DNA of 61,001 bases from Aromatoleum evansii (GTDB lineage Bacteria; Pseudomonadota; Gammaproteobacteria; Burkholderiales; Rhodocyclaceae): NCBI RefSeq assembly GCF_012910805.1, contig NZ_WTVK01000035.1, positions 1 through 61,001 on the forward strand, read 5' to 3'. The number at the start of each line of letters is the position of its first letter. Position 1 is the first letter of the stretch. The notes below the pieces were generated by a model. The model was not told where the DNA came from. It saw only the letters and a list, made by a program, of their open reading frames with translations, and searched no databases. This document shows positions 42,381 through 52,223 of this stretch, piece by piece. Both the position numbers and the translations under genes were made by a program.

Positions 42381-43487
42381 CTACGCTGGCACCTGCCCGC
42401 AGAAGCTCGACAGGATGTTCACGACCTCCTCGCGTGGCAGATCGCGCACGATGAACACGAGACGGCTCCTGCGGTCGTCGTAGGGCGGGCCTTCGGGCCA
42501 TGCGGACAGGCTGCTGGTCGGATAGGCGACGTGCTGCACGCATTGCACGACACGCGGCAGGGGGTCGCCGGCGATGTTGAGCAGGCCCTTGATGCGCAGG
42601 ATGCGCGCGCCGTACACCTGCAGGATCAGGCCGAGCCCGTCGGAGAAGCCCAGCCAGTCGAGCGGCTCGTCGAAGCGCAGCACGTAGCTGGTGACGTGCT
42701 CGTCGTGGCGCGCCTCGTGCTCCTGCGCGGCGGCGGGTTTCGCCCCCGGTCGGCGCCACGCCGGCGCCGCGGCCGCCTGCGCGCGCACGCGCTCGTCGCC
42801 CAGCCAGCGCGCGACGTCGGGGATCTTGCCTGCCGGGTCGTACAGGCCGCAGCCCGACACTGCCGCGGCCGGCACCTCGCCGCGGAACACCTCGATCTGC
42901 TGCGCGCCCGGGTTCAGCGTCGCGAGCCGCGCCGCGAGCGCGGCGCGTTCGTCCGCCCCGGCGAGGTCGCATTTGGTCAGCAGCAGGCGGTCGGCCATCG
43001 CCACCTGGCGCACGGCCTCGCGGTGGCGGTCGAGCTGGCCCCGCCCGTGGGTCGCATCGACGGCGGTGATCACGCCGTCGCAGCGGTAACGCTCGGCGAT
43101 GAAGGGCTCCTGCATCAGCGTGTAGATCACCGGCGCGGGGTCGGCGAGGCCGGTGGTTTCCACCAGCACCCGCTCGAGCCCGGGGATCTCGCGCCGCAGT
43201 GCGCGCATGAAGAGGTTCTTCAGCGCCTTCACGAGATCGCCCTGCACGCTGCAGCACACGCAGCCGGAGTCGAGCACGACCAGCGTCTCGTCGACCTTGT
43301 CGACGAGGTGGTGGTCGACCGCGACCTCGCCGAACTCGTTGATCAGCACCGCGGCGCGCGCCATCGCGGGGTCGCGCAGCAGATGGTTGAGCAGCGTCGT
43401 CTTGCCGGCGCCGAGGAAGCCGGTCAGCAGCGTGACGGGGATGCGGCGGTCGCCGTCGTGCACGGCCTCGGACTGTGCTGCGGACAT
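42381..43487 (-). CDS. CobW/COG0523-family GTPase (G3E metal chaperone)
   Basis: A 368-residue GTPase with Walker A 'GFLGAGKTTLL', the metal-binding GCVCCS motif, 'ETTGLADPAP' and 'LTKCDL'. A histidine-rich linker ('EHEARHDEH') precedes the C-terminal CobW_C domain. Such proteins insert zinc, cobalt or iron-type metals into clients. It starts seven bases after the spoT stop and is probably the last gene of gmk-rpoZ-spoT-cobW. Confidence 0.9.
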   Translation of the reverse strand: MSAAQSEAVHDGDRRIPVTLLTGFLGAGKTTLLNHLLRDPAMARAAVLINEFGEVAVDHHLVDKVDETLVVLDSGCVCCSVQGDLVKALKNLFMRALRREIPGLERVLVETTGLADPAPVIYTLMQEPFIAERYRCDGVITAVDATHGRGQLDRHREAVRQVAMADRLLLTKCDLAGADERAALAARLATLNPGAQQIEVFRGEVPAAAVSGCGLYDPAGKIPDVARWLGDERVRAQAAAAPAWRRPGAKPAAAQEHEARHDEHVTSYVLRFDEPLDWLGFSDGLGLILQVYGARILRIKGLLNIAGDPLPRVVQCVQHVAYPTSSLSAWPEGPPYDDRRSRLVFIVRDLPREEVVNILSSFCGQVPA

Positions 43488-43494
43488 GCCGGCC

Positions 43495-45699
43495 TCAGGC
43501 GCGCACGTCGCTCTTCATGCGCGCAATGCGCACGACTTCCGGCACGCGCCGCACGCCGCGCATCACGTTGGCGAGGTGCATGCGGTCGCGCACCTGCACG
43601 GTCAGGTTCATCGCCGTGTACAGGCCGCCCTGCTCGTTGTCCATCGACACGTTCTGGATGTTGCAGTCCGCATCGGCGATCGCGCTGGCGACGCGCGCGA
43701 GCACCCCGCGCACGTTCTTGGTCAGCACGCGGATCGTCACGTCGAACAGGCGATCCTCGCCGGCCTCCCACTCGACATCCACCCAGCGCCCGCGGTCGCC
43801 GCGCACCTTCGACACCACCTGGCAGTCGTGCAGGTGCACTTCCAGCCCCTGCCCCTTGCGGATCACGCCGATGATCGGGTCGCCCGGGATGGGTTGGCAG
43901 CAACGCGCGAGCTGCACCGCGATGCCCTCGCTGCCGCGGATCAGGATCGCGCCGGCGGGCTTGGGCTTGATCACGTCCGGACGGCCGGACTCGAGGTCCT
44001 GCGCCTGCGCGAGGCGGCGCGCAACGATGACCGGCAGGCGCCGGCCCAGCCCGATGTCGGCGAAGACGTCCTTCTTGCTGCGCACGCCGCGATCGCGCAG
44101 GAAGCGGTCCCACGCGAAGGTACTGATCTGACCCAGAGTGAGGCCGTGCGGGCGCAGGGCCTGGTTGAGCAGGCGCTCGCCCAGCGTCACCGACTCCTCC
44201 TGCTGCGCGCCCTTGAGGAAGTGGCGGATCTGCGCGCGCGCCTTACCGGTGCGCACATAGGCGAGCCAGGCCGGGTTGGGGTTGGCGTGCGCGGCGGTGA
44301 TGATCTCGATCTGGTCGCCGTTGCGCAGTTCGGTGCGCAGCGGCATCAGGTCGCCGTTGATGCGGCAGGCGACGCAGCGGTTGCCGATGTCGGTATGCAC
44401 GGCGTAGGCGAAATCGACCGGCGTGGAGCCCTTGAGCAGCGACAGGATGCGGCCCTTGGGCGTGAACACGTACACCTCGCCGGGGAAGAGGTCGATCTTC
44501 ACGTGCTCGAGGAATTCGGTCGCCTCGCCGGAGGTCGATTGCAGCTCCAGCAGCGACTGCAGCCAGGAGTGCGTCTTTTGCTGCAGCTCGGTGAGCGTCT
44601 TCTCGTCTTCCTTGTACAGCCAGTGCGAGGCGACGCCGCTCTCGGCGATATGGTGCATCTCGGCGGTGCGGATCTGCACTTCGACGGGCGTGCCGAAGGG
44701 GCCGATCAGCGTCGTGTGCAGCGACTGGTAGCCGTTCGCCTTAGGGATCGCGATGTAGTCCTTGAACTTGCCCGGCACGGGCTTGTACATCGAATGCAGC
44801 GCCCCCAGCGCGAGGTAGCAGCTGGCGACGTCGCGCACGATCACGCGGAAGCCGTAGATGTCCAGCACCTGCGAGAAGGACAGGTGCTTCTCCGCCATCT
44901 TGCGGTAGATCGAGAACAGGTGTTTCTCGCGCCCGCGCACCTCGGCCGCCAGATTCCACTGCGGCAGCCGTTCCTCGATCGCTTGCAGCACCTTGCCAAC
45001 GACCTCGCGCCGGTTGCCCCGCGCCGCCTTGATCGCGCGCGACAGCACGCGGAAGCGCATCGGGAACTTGTGCTCGAAGGACAGTTCCTGCAGCTCGCGG
45101 TAGAGGTTGTTGAGGCCCAGCCGGTTGGCGATCGGGGCGTAGATCTCCAGCGTCTCGCTGGCGATGCGGCGCCGCTTGGCGGGGCGCACGCAGTGCAGCG
45201 TGCGCATGTTGTGCAGGCGGTCGGCAAGCTTGACCAGGATCACGCGCAGGTCGCTCGCCATCGCCAGCAGCATCTTGCGGAAGTTCTCGGCCTGCGCCTC
45301 TTCGTGCGAGCGGAATTCGATCTTGTCGAGCTTGGATAGCCCGTCGACCAGCTCGGCGGTGGTCTTGCCGAAGCGCTCGGCGATCTCCTGCTTGGAGATG
45401 TGGGTGTCCTCCATGACGTCATGGAGGAGCGCGGCCATCAGGGCCTGCGGGTCGAGGTGCCAGTCGGCGACGATGTCGGCGACCGCGACCGGGTGCGAGA
45501 TATAGGGGTCGCCGCTGATGCGGAACTGCCCTTCGTGGGCGCTCGCCGCGAAATGGTAGGCCGCCTCGACGCGGCCCACGTCCTCCGGCTTCAGGTAGGT
45601 CGCGAGCTTCGCCTTGAGCTCGGCGAAGTCGAGCGACAGCACGCTCGACGCGGGGGGACGGAACGGCTCGGGGGCGGGAATCGCAGCGGCGGCTTCCAT
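43495..45699 (-). CDS. spoT: Bifunctional (p)ppGpp synthetase/hydrolase SpoT
   Basis: A 734-residue RelA/SpoT homologue. Hydrolase HD domain with 'HDVMEDT' intact and 'KLADRLHNMRTL'; synthetase domain ('YGFRVIVRD', 'HTTLIGP'); TGS domain ('VFTPKGRILSL'), helical region and C-terminal ACT domain. An active HD motif marks it as bifunctional. Standard order gmk-rpoZ-spoT. Confidence 0.95.
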   Translation of the reverse strand: MEAAAAIPAPEPFRPPASSVLSLDFAELKAKLATYLKPEDVGRVEAAYHFAASAHEGQFRISGDPYISHPVAVADIVADWHLDPQALMAALLHDVMEDTHISKQEIAERFGKTTAELVDGLSKLDKIEFRSHEEAQAENFRKMLLAMASDLRVILVKLADRLHNMRTLHCVRPAKRRRIASETLEIYAPIANRLGLNNLYRELQELSFEHKFPMRFRVLSRAIKAARGNRREVVGKVLQAIEERLPQWNLAAEVRGREKHLFSIYRKMAEKHLSFSQVLDIYGFRVIVRDVASCYLALGALHSMYKPVPGKFKDYIAIPKANGYQSLHTTLIGPFGTPVEVQIRTAEMHHIAESGVASHWLYKEDEKTLTELQQKTHSWLQSLLELQSTSGEATEFLEHVKIDLFPGEVYVFTPKGRILSLLKGSTPVDFAYAVHTDIGNRCVACRINGDLMPLRTELRNGDQIEIITAAHANPNPAWLAYVRTGKARAQIRHFLKGAQQEESVTLGERLLNQALRPHGLTLGQISTFAWDRFLRDRGVRSKKDVFADIGLGRRLPVIVARRLAQAQDLESGRPDVIKPKPAGAILIRGSEGIAVQLARCCQPIPGDPIIGVIRKGQGLEVHLHDCQVVSKVRGDRGRWVDVEWEAGEDRLFDVTIRVLTKNVRGVLARVASAIADADCNIQNVSMDNEQGGLYTAMNLTVQVRDRMHLANVMRGVRRVPEVVRIARMKSDVRA

Positions 45700-45733
45700 G
45701 ACGGCACGACTCCCGGCTCCCCGCGCGCGGGGA

Positions 45734-45949
45734 TCAGGCCTGCCCGCGGTTGAGGACTTCCAGGCCGACCTTGCCGGCGGCGATTTCGCGCAGGGCGATC
45801 ACGGTCGGCTTGTCCTTGTCGCTCTTGTCGATCTCGACCTGCGGGGTCGAGCCGATGGTGATCTGGCGCGCGCGATAGGTCGCGGCCAGGGTCAGCTGGA
45901 AGCGGTTGGGGATTCGTTTGAGGCAATCCTCGATGGTGACACGAGCCAT
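45734..45949 (-). CDS. rpoZ: RNA polymerase omega subunit
   Basis: A 71-residue protein, '[20 protein letters not shown]', with 'YRARQI' and '[16 protein letters not shown]', the omega subunit that assists RNA polymerase assembly and ppGpp binding. It lies between gmk (3 bases before) and spoT. Confidence 0.96.
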   Translation of the reverse strand: MARVTIEDCLKRIPNRFQLTLAATYRARQITIGSTPQVEIDKSDKDKPTVIALREIAAGKVGLEVLNRGQA

Positions 45950-45952
45950 TTT

Positions 45953-46567
45953 TCAGTCCTGTTCAAGAAAATCGAAATACTGCTGGTGCCGCAGACGCTG
46001 CCGGCCGTAGCGCAGCCGCGACGCGCGCACCACTGCCACGAGGTCGTCTATGGCGTTTTGCAGATCGTCATTCAGTATAACGTAGTCGAATTCCGCCACA
46101 TGCCGCATCTCGCCGCGCGCCCCCAGCAGACGCCGCGCGATCACCTCCTCGCTGTCGGTGCCGCGCCCGCGCAGCCGCGACTCCAGCGCATCCACCGAGG
46201 GCGGCAGCACGAAGACGCCGACCGCGTCGTGGAAGCTCTTGCGCACCTGCTGCGCGCCCTGCCAGTCGATCTCGAGCAGGATGTCGCGCCCGGCGGCGAT
46301 CTGCTCCTTCAGCCAGACCTTCGAAGTGGCGTAGTAGTTTCCGTGCACCTCGGCCCATTCGAGGAACTCGCCGCGGTCGCGCAGCGTGCGGAAGGTCTCG
46401 ACGTCCACGAAATGGTATTCGCGCCCGTCCTGCTCGCCCGCGCGTGGCGCGCGCGTCGTGTAGGACACCGACAGGTGCATCTGCGGGTCGCGCTCGAGCA
46501 GACCGCGCACGAGGGTCGTCTTGCCGGCGCCCGAGGGCGCGGTGATGATGATCAGGGTACCGGGCAT
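45953..46567 (-). CDS. gmk: Guanylate kinase
   Basis: A 204-residue enzyme phosphorylating GMP to GDP. P-loop 'APSGAGKTTL', GMP-binding 'SYTTRAPRAGEQDG' and 'LLEIDWQGAQQV'. The start MPGTLIIITAP at 46567 fits the family length; an ATG at 46585 would add six residues. First gene of the gmk-rpoZ-spoT block. Confidence 0.95.
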   Translation of the reverse strand: MPGTLIIITAPSGAGKTTLVRGLLERDPQMHLSVSYTTRAPRAGEQDGREYHFVDVETFRTLRDRGEFLEWAEVHGNYYATSKVWLKEQIAAGRDILLEIDWQGAQQVRKSFHDAVGVFVLPPSVDALESRLRGRGTDSEEVIARRLLGARGEMRHVAEFDYVILNDDLQNAIDDLVAVVRASRLRYGRQRLRHQQYFDFLEQD

Positions 46568-46811
46568 AGATAGTTCGCGCCGCATCGCGTGGCGTGCGGC
46601 GCCTCCGTGGTTCGCTGGTGGGTCCGTGGCAGGCATGTGCCGCCCCCGCCCGAAGGCGGAACCTCGATTGTGCCAGCCGGCACGCGGCGACGCCAAACCC
46701 CGGCAAACGGATACCGTTCGGACCGCGCGCGACGAAGGACTCCGGGCGAACGGCTGTATCTGATCGCCGCCTTGATAATAGAATGCATATTTTTCGCCCC
46801 CGGCTACGCCA

Positions 46812-47789
46812 ATGTCCTGGACACTCCCCGATCGCGGCACGCTGCTCGCGCTCGCCGAAGACGGCGCACTGACGTCGCAGCAGCTCGAACGGGCCGCGGA
46901 CGTCGCGCCCCTCGTGCCGACGCGCGACGAATGGCTGGCCGGCGCCGACCACGTGCTCGCGATCGCCGGCGCCATCCTCCTCGCGGCCGGCCTGATCTTC
47001 TTCTTCGCATACAACTGGGACGACCTGCACCGCTTCGCCAAGCTGGGCCTCGCGCTCGCCGCACTCGCGGCGTGCACCGGCACGGCGCTCACTGCCCCGC
47101 CCTTCGCGACGGTATGGCGTGCCGCGCTGCTCGCCGCCAGCCTCGCCACCGGCGCACTGCTCGCGCTGATCGGGCAGACCTACCAGACCGGGGCGGACAT
47201 CTGGGAGCTCTTCGTCGCGTGGGCGGCCCTGATGACGCCCTTCGTGCTGCTCGCACGCTCTTCGGCGAGCTGGCTGCAGTGGCTCGTCGTCGCCAACGCC
47301 GGGCTGCTGCGCTACCTGTCGGAATCCTGGTGGGCACGCTTTGTCGGCGCACTCGGCGAGGCGGAGTCCCTGTTCGCGATCGCCGCGTTCAACGGCGCCG
47401 TGCTGCTCGCCTTCGAGTTCGCCGGCAGTGTCCTGCTCGCCACGCCGCGGCGCCACATCCACCGCGTTGCAGGCTTCGGCGTGCTCGTGCCGCTAGCGCT
47501 GGGCGCCTGCCTGGCCTGGTGGGAGGCCGACTTCCACGCCGTGGGGCTCGCCTTCGCCGCAGTCGCGGCCGCCTTCGCGTATGCCTACCTCACGTACCGG
47601 CGTGACGTGCCGATGCTCGCGCAGACCGCATTCGCGACGATCGCCGTCGCCACCGCCGCGCTGATCCGCGTACTGCCGCACAGCGCGGACTTCGTCACGA
47701 TCAACATCGTCGCGGTGTTCGTGATCGCCAGCACCGGCCTCGCCGGCGTCTGGCTGACCCGTCTCCACCGCGAAGGACACAGGCCATGA
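46812..47789 (+). CDS. DUF2157 membrane protein
   Basis: A 325-residue protein with a short N-terminal cytoplasmic helical region (1-45) and about nine membrane segments. It matches DUF2157 ('GQTYQTGADIWELF' is a hallmark). Function unknown. It is followed, with an ATGA overlap, by a DUF4401 protein and a GDYxxLxY protein, a known three-gene unit. Divergent from gmk, with a 244-base intergenic region that holds an AT-rich stretch near 46772-46797. Confidence 0.85.
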   Translation: MSWTLPDRGTLLALAEDGALTSQQLERAADVAPLVPTRDEWLAGADHVLAIAGAILLAAGLIFFFAYNWDDLHRFAKLGLALAALAACTGTALTAPPFATVWRAALLAASLATGALLALIGQTYQTGADIWELFVAWAALMTPFVLLARSSASWLQWLVVANAGLLRYLSESWWARFVGALGEAESLFAIAAFNGAVLLAFEFAGSVLLATPRRHIHRVAGFGVLVPLALGACLAWWEADFHAVGLAFAAVAAAFAYAYLTYRRDVPMLAQTAFATIAVATAALIRVLPHSADFVTINIVAVFVIASTGLAGVWLTRLHREGHRP

Positions 47790-48847
47790 GCAATGCCCCG
47801 TTCCCGCCGCTTGCCGAGCGCCTGCGCGAGGCCGGCATCATCGACGAGGCCCGTCTCGCCGCGCTGCAGGCGACGACGCGGGCACCGTGGTGGCTCGCAC
47901 TGCTGCTCGGCTTCGCGGCGTGGATCGCCGCGACGATGATCATGTCATCGTTCTTCGTCCCCCTCCTCGCCTTCGGCAGCGGTCCCGTGGCACGCGGCGT
48001 CGGCGGCCTCCTGCTGGCCGCGGCGAGCGCCTTCCTGTTCCGCCTGCGCAAGCCCTTCACCGATCAGATGGCGCTCGCCTTTTCGCTCGCCGGCCAGTCG
48101 CTGTTTGTCTCGGCCTTCGCCGAGCGATTCTTCGACCTCGTCGAGGGCGCCGACGTGCTCTCGCTCGCGGCGCTCGCCGCCAGCCTGGCGATGGCCGCGA
48201 TCCCCGCGACGACCCTGCACCGCAGCGCATGCGCGCTGATCGCCCTGTTCAGCCTCGCATGGCTGATCGGCGCCGGCACGGGGCTCGCGCTCTTCGGCAT
48301 TGCGCTCGCCGGCGCCGCCGTGGCGCTGTGGCTCGCCCGCCCTGCGTGGGCCGCCCATCCCAAGGCGCCGCTGGTCAAGGCGGTCGCCCATGCGCTGACC
48401 CTCGCCGCCTTGGTCCTCGCCCCCTATGGCCATGCGCATTCGGCCCTGACGGCACTCGAAGAGGCGCTCACCGGCTACCAGACCGGCTTCGTGCTGCCGG
48501 TGTATCGCATCGGCGCCGCGCTCGTGCTCCTCGCGACGACGGCCTGGCTGTGCCGCGACACGCCGTCCTTGCGCTTGCCGGCCCTCGCCGGCGCGCTGCT
48601 GTTCGCCCTCGCCGCCCACCCGGCGCCCGGCCTGCTGGTGGCAGTCGCCGTGCTGCTCGCAGTCTTCCACGCCAGCCACCGCCCGTGGATCGCGATGACG
48701 CTGGTGTTCGCGACGCTCTACCTCGGCGAGCTGTATTACAGCCTGCAGGACACGCTGCTGGTGAAATCCATCGCGCTGATCGCCAGCGGCGCGGTGCTGC
48801 TCGCGCTGCGCACGCTGCTGCGCGCCCGCGCGCGGAGGATCGCATGA
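47786..48847 (+). CDS. DUF4401 membrane protein
   Basis: A 353-residue, roughly ten-span membrane protein with an N-terminal cytoplasmic helix ('LAERLREAGIIDE') and 'LAFSLAGQSLFVSAF' typical of DUF4401. Coupled by overlaps with the genes on both sides. No function known. Confidence 0.85.
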   Translation: MSNAPFPPLAERLREAGIIDEARLAALQATTRAPWWLALLLGFAAWIAATMIMSSFFVPLLAFGSGPVARGVGGLLLAAASAFLFRLRKPFTDQMALAFSLAGQSLFVSAFAERFFDLVEGADVLSLAALAASLAMAAIPATTLHRSACALIALFSLAWLIGAGTGLALFGIALAGAAVALWLARPAWAAHPKAPLVKAVAHALTLAALVLAPYGHAHSALTALEEALTGYQTGFVLPVYRIGAALVLLATTAWLCRDTPSLRLPALAGALLFALAAHPAPGLLVAVAVLLAVFHASHRPWIAMTLVFATLYLGELYYSLQDTLLVKSIALIASGAVLLALRTLLRARARRIA

Positions 48848-49338
48848 ACCCGAGAACCCTGCGCGCCGCGCTGGCCGGGGCCTTCCTGCTGGTGGCGGCT
48901 GCGGCGCTGTACGCCGTGCGCGACAACGAGCGCATCCTCGCCGAAGGGCACATCGTGCTGGTGCAGCTTGCGCCGGTCGATCCGCGCTCGCTGATGCAGG
49001 GCGACTACATGGCGCTGCGCTACGCGATCGACAACGAAATTCTGCGCAGCGACGGCGAAGGCCGCTACGCCCATCTTGCCGTCGATGAAGAAGGGCGCGC
49101 CAGCCTCGTCGGGCTCGGCGACGCACTGCCGACCGATCCGGCGCAGGTCGCAATGAAGCTGCGTTCGCGCGACGGGCGCGAAACGGTCGGGCCGAACGCC
49201 TTCTTCTTCCAGGAAGGCCGTGCGGACGACTTCAGCAACGCGCAGTGGGGCGAGTTCCGCGTCGATGCGGGCGGCAAGGCGCTGCTCACCCACCTGCGCG
49301 GCGACGACCTCGTGCGGCTCGGCGAAAACCGCCGCTGA
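48844..49338 (+). CDS. GDYxxLxY-family membrane-anchored protein
   Basis: A 164-residue protein with an N-terminal anchor (about 8-25) and the name-giving motif 'GDYMALRY'; also 'VLVQLAPVDPRSLMQ' at the start of the outer domain. Its start overlaps the DUF4401 stop (ATGA). It completes the DUF2157-DUF4401-GDYxxLxY trio, thought to work together at the cell envelope; no activity is established. Confidence 0.85.
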   Translation: MNPRTLRAALAGAFLLVAAAALYAVRDNERILAEGHIVLVQLAPVDPRSLMQGDYMALRYAIDNEILRSDGEGRYAHLAVDEEGRASLVGLGDALPTDPAQVAMKLRSRDGRETVGPNAFFFQEGRADDFSNAQWGEFRVDAGGKALLTHLRGDDLVRLGENRR

Positions 49339-49365
49339 GGAGGCGCTTCGGCTATCGTGCACGAC

Positions 49366-50445
49366 ATGACACGCCCGCTGCGCACCATCGCCCGCCTGCT
49401 CGCCGGCCTCGCCCTCGCCGTGCACGCGGGCGCGGCACCGGCCGCCGACGATCCGCCACTGCCGGCGCTCGGGGCCAGCCTCGCTCAGCTCACCGTCTCC
49501 GGCGTCTCCTCCGGCGGCTACATGGCCGTGCAGTTCCAGGTCGCGCATTCCGCGCTGGTCAGGGGCGCGGGCATCCTCGCCGCCGGCCCGTACGAATGCG
49601 CCACCGGCAGCATGTGGCGCGCGCTCAACAACTGCATGAATCCGGGCAGCGGCGCGCGCACCCCGGGCGCCGAGCGAACCCTCGCCCGGGTGCGCGAGGA
49701 TGCCGAGGCGGGCACCATCGACCCGCCCGCGGGCCTGCGCGATGACCGGGTGTGGGTGTTCAGCGGCGGCGCCGACCGCACCGTCGAGCGTCCGGTGGTG
49801 GACGCGCTGCTCGATTTCTACCGGCGCGTGCTGCCCGCCGAGGCGATCCGCTTCGTCGAGGTCGGCGAGGCCGGGCACGCGATGATGTCCGTCGCGGATC
49901 CGCAGCCCAACGCCTGCGACACCTCCGAGCCCCCCTTCATCAACCGCTGCGGCGACCTCGACGCCGCGGGCGAACTGCTCGCCCACCTCGTCGGGCCGCT
50001 GGAAGCCCGCAGCACGCCGCCCGCCGGCGAGATGCTCGCCTTCGACCAGCACCCCTTCACCGGGGTCGCGCCGATCGAGCTGAGCCTTGCCGACCGCGGC
50101 TACGTGTATATCCCTCCCGCCTGCCGCGAAGGCGGCTGCCGCGTGCATGTGGCCTTCCACGGCTGCCGCCAGGGCGAGGCCCAGGTCGGACGTCGCTTCG
50201 TCGACGGCGCCGGCTACAATGAATGGGCCGACAGCAACCGGCTGATCGTGCTGTATCCGCAGGTGCGGCCGCGCAGCGGCTTCGCCTGGGGATCGCTGCG
50301 CTGGGTGTACAACCCGAAGGGCTGCTGGGATTGGTGGGGTTACGCGGACCCGGATTACGCGACTCGCAATGGCGGACAGATCAAGGCCGTGCGCGCGATG
50401 CTCGAGCGCCTCGCCGCCCCGCTGCCGCCCCGGCCGGAGCGCTGA
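49366..50445 (+). CDS. Exported PHA depolymerase-like esterase
   Basis: A 359-residue exported alpha/beta hydrolase (signal peptide to about residue 27) with nucleophile 'GVSSGGYMA' and a C-terminal histidine region, of the short-chain polyhydroxyalkanoate depolymerase (type 2 catalytic domain) family ('ILAAGPYECATGS', 'HGCRQGEAQVG', 'NPKGCWDWWGY'). No substrate-binding domain follows, so it may act on soluble oligomers. An ATG three codons upstream (49357) is possible. Confidence 0.85.
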   Translation: MTRPLRTIARLLAGLALAVHAGAAPAADDPPLPALGASLAQLTVSGVSSGGYMAVQFQVAHSALVRGAGILAAGPYECATGSMWRALNNCMNPGSGARTPGAERTLARVREDAEAGTIDPPAGLRDDRVWVFSGGADRTVERPVVDALLDFYRRVLPAEAIRFVEVGEAGHAMMSVADPQPNACDTSEPPFINRCGDLDAAGELLAHLVGPLEARSTPPAGEMLAFDQHPFTGVAPIELSLADRGYVYIPPACREGGCRVHVAFHGCRQGEAQVGRRFVDGAGYNEWADSNRLIVLYPQVRPRSGFAWGSLRWVYNPKGCWDWWGYADPDYATRNGGQIKAVRAMLERLAAPLPPRPER

Positions 50446-50450
50446 ACGAC

Positions 50451-51464
50451 ATGGATGCCCACGAGCTGCTCGGCCTTGCGCCGGGCGCCAGCGCGCACGA
50501 CATCAAGCGGTCCTTCCGCCGCATGGCCATGCTCTGGCACCCCGATCGCAACCCCGACCCGCACGCGCTGGAGCACTTCAAGGCCCTGCGCGCCGCCTAC
50601 GAGAGTCTGCTCGACGGGCTGGCGTCCGCAGGCGCCGACGACGCAGCGCCGGACGCGGACGACGAGCGTGAAGAAGAACCGGCGGCTCCGCGTGGCGCGG
50701 ATCGCCGCCAGGATCTCACGTTGACCTTGGAAGCCGCCTTCTTCGGCGGCGAACGCACGGTAGAACTCGAAAGTGACGGCGAATGCAGCGCCTGCGCCGG
50801 CAGCGGCGAGGAGGCGCTGCGCCACACGCGCCTGTGCGCGAGCTGCCACGGCACCGGCCGCGCGCCCGGCCGCCACGGGCTGGCCCCGTGCCGGCACTGC
50901 GCGGGGCGCGGCTACCTGACCAAGCAGGCCTGCCCGAGCTGCCACGGCAGCGGCCGGCGGCGCACGCTGCGACCGGTGATCGTGCGCCTGCCCGCAGGCA
51001 TGCTGGACGGCGAGGAGCTGCGCGTGGCCGGCGCAGGCGACCCCGCGCCCGAACTGGCGCCGGGTGACCTCGTGCTGCGCATCCGGCTCGCGCCGCACGA
51101 ACTGTACCGCCTCGACGGCCGCAATCTGGTGCTGGAGCGCCCGGTGAGCGCACTGCGCCTGCTGACCGGCGGCGAGCTCGCGATTCCCCTGCCGGACGGC
51201 GCGCGCGCCCTCAGGCTCGAACCCGGCACCGCCACGGCACGGACGCTGCGCGTCGCCGGCGCGGGCTTTCCCGGACGCGACGGGCAAGCGGCAGGAGATC
51301 TGATCGTGCATCTTCAGCCACGCCTCCCCGAGGCCCCGGACGAGGCCATGCGAAGCCTGCTCGAAGAGCTGGACTCCCTTGCAGCGGCGAATCATTCCCG
51401 CCACCTGCCGGATGTGGCACTCTGGGAAGCACGCTGGCTGCGCGAGGAACCGGAAGAGCCCTGA
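50451..51464 (+). CDS. DnaJ-like co-chaperone
   Basis: A 337-residue protein: J-domain (1-60) with the HPD motif ('LWHPDRNP'), short acidic linker in place of the Gly/Phe region, four CxxCxGxG zinc motifs ('CSACAGSG', 'CASCHGTG', 'CRHCAGRG', 'CPSCHGSG') and C-terminal substrate-binding domain. Slightly shorter than housekeeping DnaJ (about 375 aa), and outside a dnaK operon, so probably a second J-protein. Confidence 0.88.
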   Translation: MDAHELLGLAPGASAHDIKRSFRRMAMLWHPDRNPDPHALEHFKALRAAYESLLDGLASAGADDAAPDADDEREEEPAAPRGADRRQDLTLTLEAAFFGGERTVELESDGECSACAGSGEEALRHTRLCASCHGTGRAPGRHGLAPCRHCAGRGYLTKQACPSCHGSGRRRTLRPVIVRLPAGMLDGEELRVAGAGDPAPELAPGDLVLRIRLAPHELYRLDGRNLVLERPVSALRLLTGGELAIPLPDGARALRLEPGTATARTLRVAGAGFPGRDGQAAGDLIVHLQPRLPEAPDEAMRSLLEELDSLAAANHSRHLPDVALWEARWLREEPEEP

Positions 51465-51536
51465 AGCTCCCGCGCGCTGCCTCTGCATCACTTTCTGCCG
51501 GACGACACGCCCGGCCCCTCACCTCCTCCCTGATCC

Positions 51537-52199
51537 ATGATTCTCGATATCGATTTCGTTTCCGACTTCGTCTGCCCGTGGTGCTTCCTCGGCAAGACGC
51601 GTCTCGCCCGCGCACTCGAACAGGTCCGCGAAAGCCACCCCGACATCGAGGTGCGCGTGAACTGGCTGCCCTTCTTCCTCAATCCCGACACGCCCGCCGC
51701 AGGCGAGCCGTACCGTCCCTTCCTGGAGGCGAAGTTCGGCGGACGCCGCGCTGCGGACGAGGTGCTCGCACGCGTCGCCGACGCGGCCACCCCGGACGGC
51801 CTGCAATTCGCGTTCGACCGCATTGCCACGCGGCCCAATACGCTGCCCGCCCACCGCCTGACCTACCGTGCACAGTCCGTCGGCCACACCTCCGCACGGA
51901 TCAATGCCCTCGGCGAGGCGCTGTTCGCCGCGCACTTCCAGCAGGGGCGCGACATCGGCGACATCGCGACGCTGGTCGACATCGCCGTCGAAACGACGGG
52001 CGACAGGCGCGAGGACGTTGAGGCTTACCTGGAAAGCGACGAGGATGCCGCGACGGTCAGACGCATGGCCGTGCAGCTGCAGAAGCAGGGCGTGAACGGC
52101 GTGCCCTTCTTCATCTTCAACCGCCGCCTCGCGGTGTCGGGCGCACAGACGTCCGCTGTGCTGGGCGCGGCAGTGCTGCAGTCGCTGCAGAACGCCTGA
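51537..52199 (+). CDS. DsbA-family oxidoreductase (FrnE-like)
   Basis: A 220-residue cytoplasmic protein with thioredoxin fold and helical insert. Active site CPWC at residues 12-15 ('FVCPWCFLGK'), cis-proline 'VNGVPFFIF'. FrnE/HCCA-isomerase type; no signal peptide. It converges with the triheme cytochrome gene. Confidence 0.9.
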   Translation: MILDIDFVSDFVCPWCFLGKTRLARALEQVRESHPDIEVRVNWLPFFLNPDTPAAGEPYRPFLEAKFGGRRAADEVLARVADAATPDGLQFAFDRIATRPNTLPAHRLTYRAQSVGHTSARINALGEALFAAHFQQGRDIGDIATLVDIAVETTGDRREDVEAYLESDEDAATVRRMAVQLQKQGVNGVPFFIFNRRLAVSGAQTSAVLGAAVLQSLQNA

Positions 52200-52223
52200 G
52201 CAGCGGCGCGCGACGCGCCCCGC

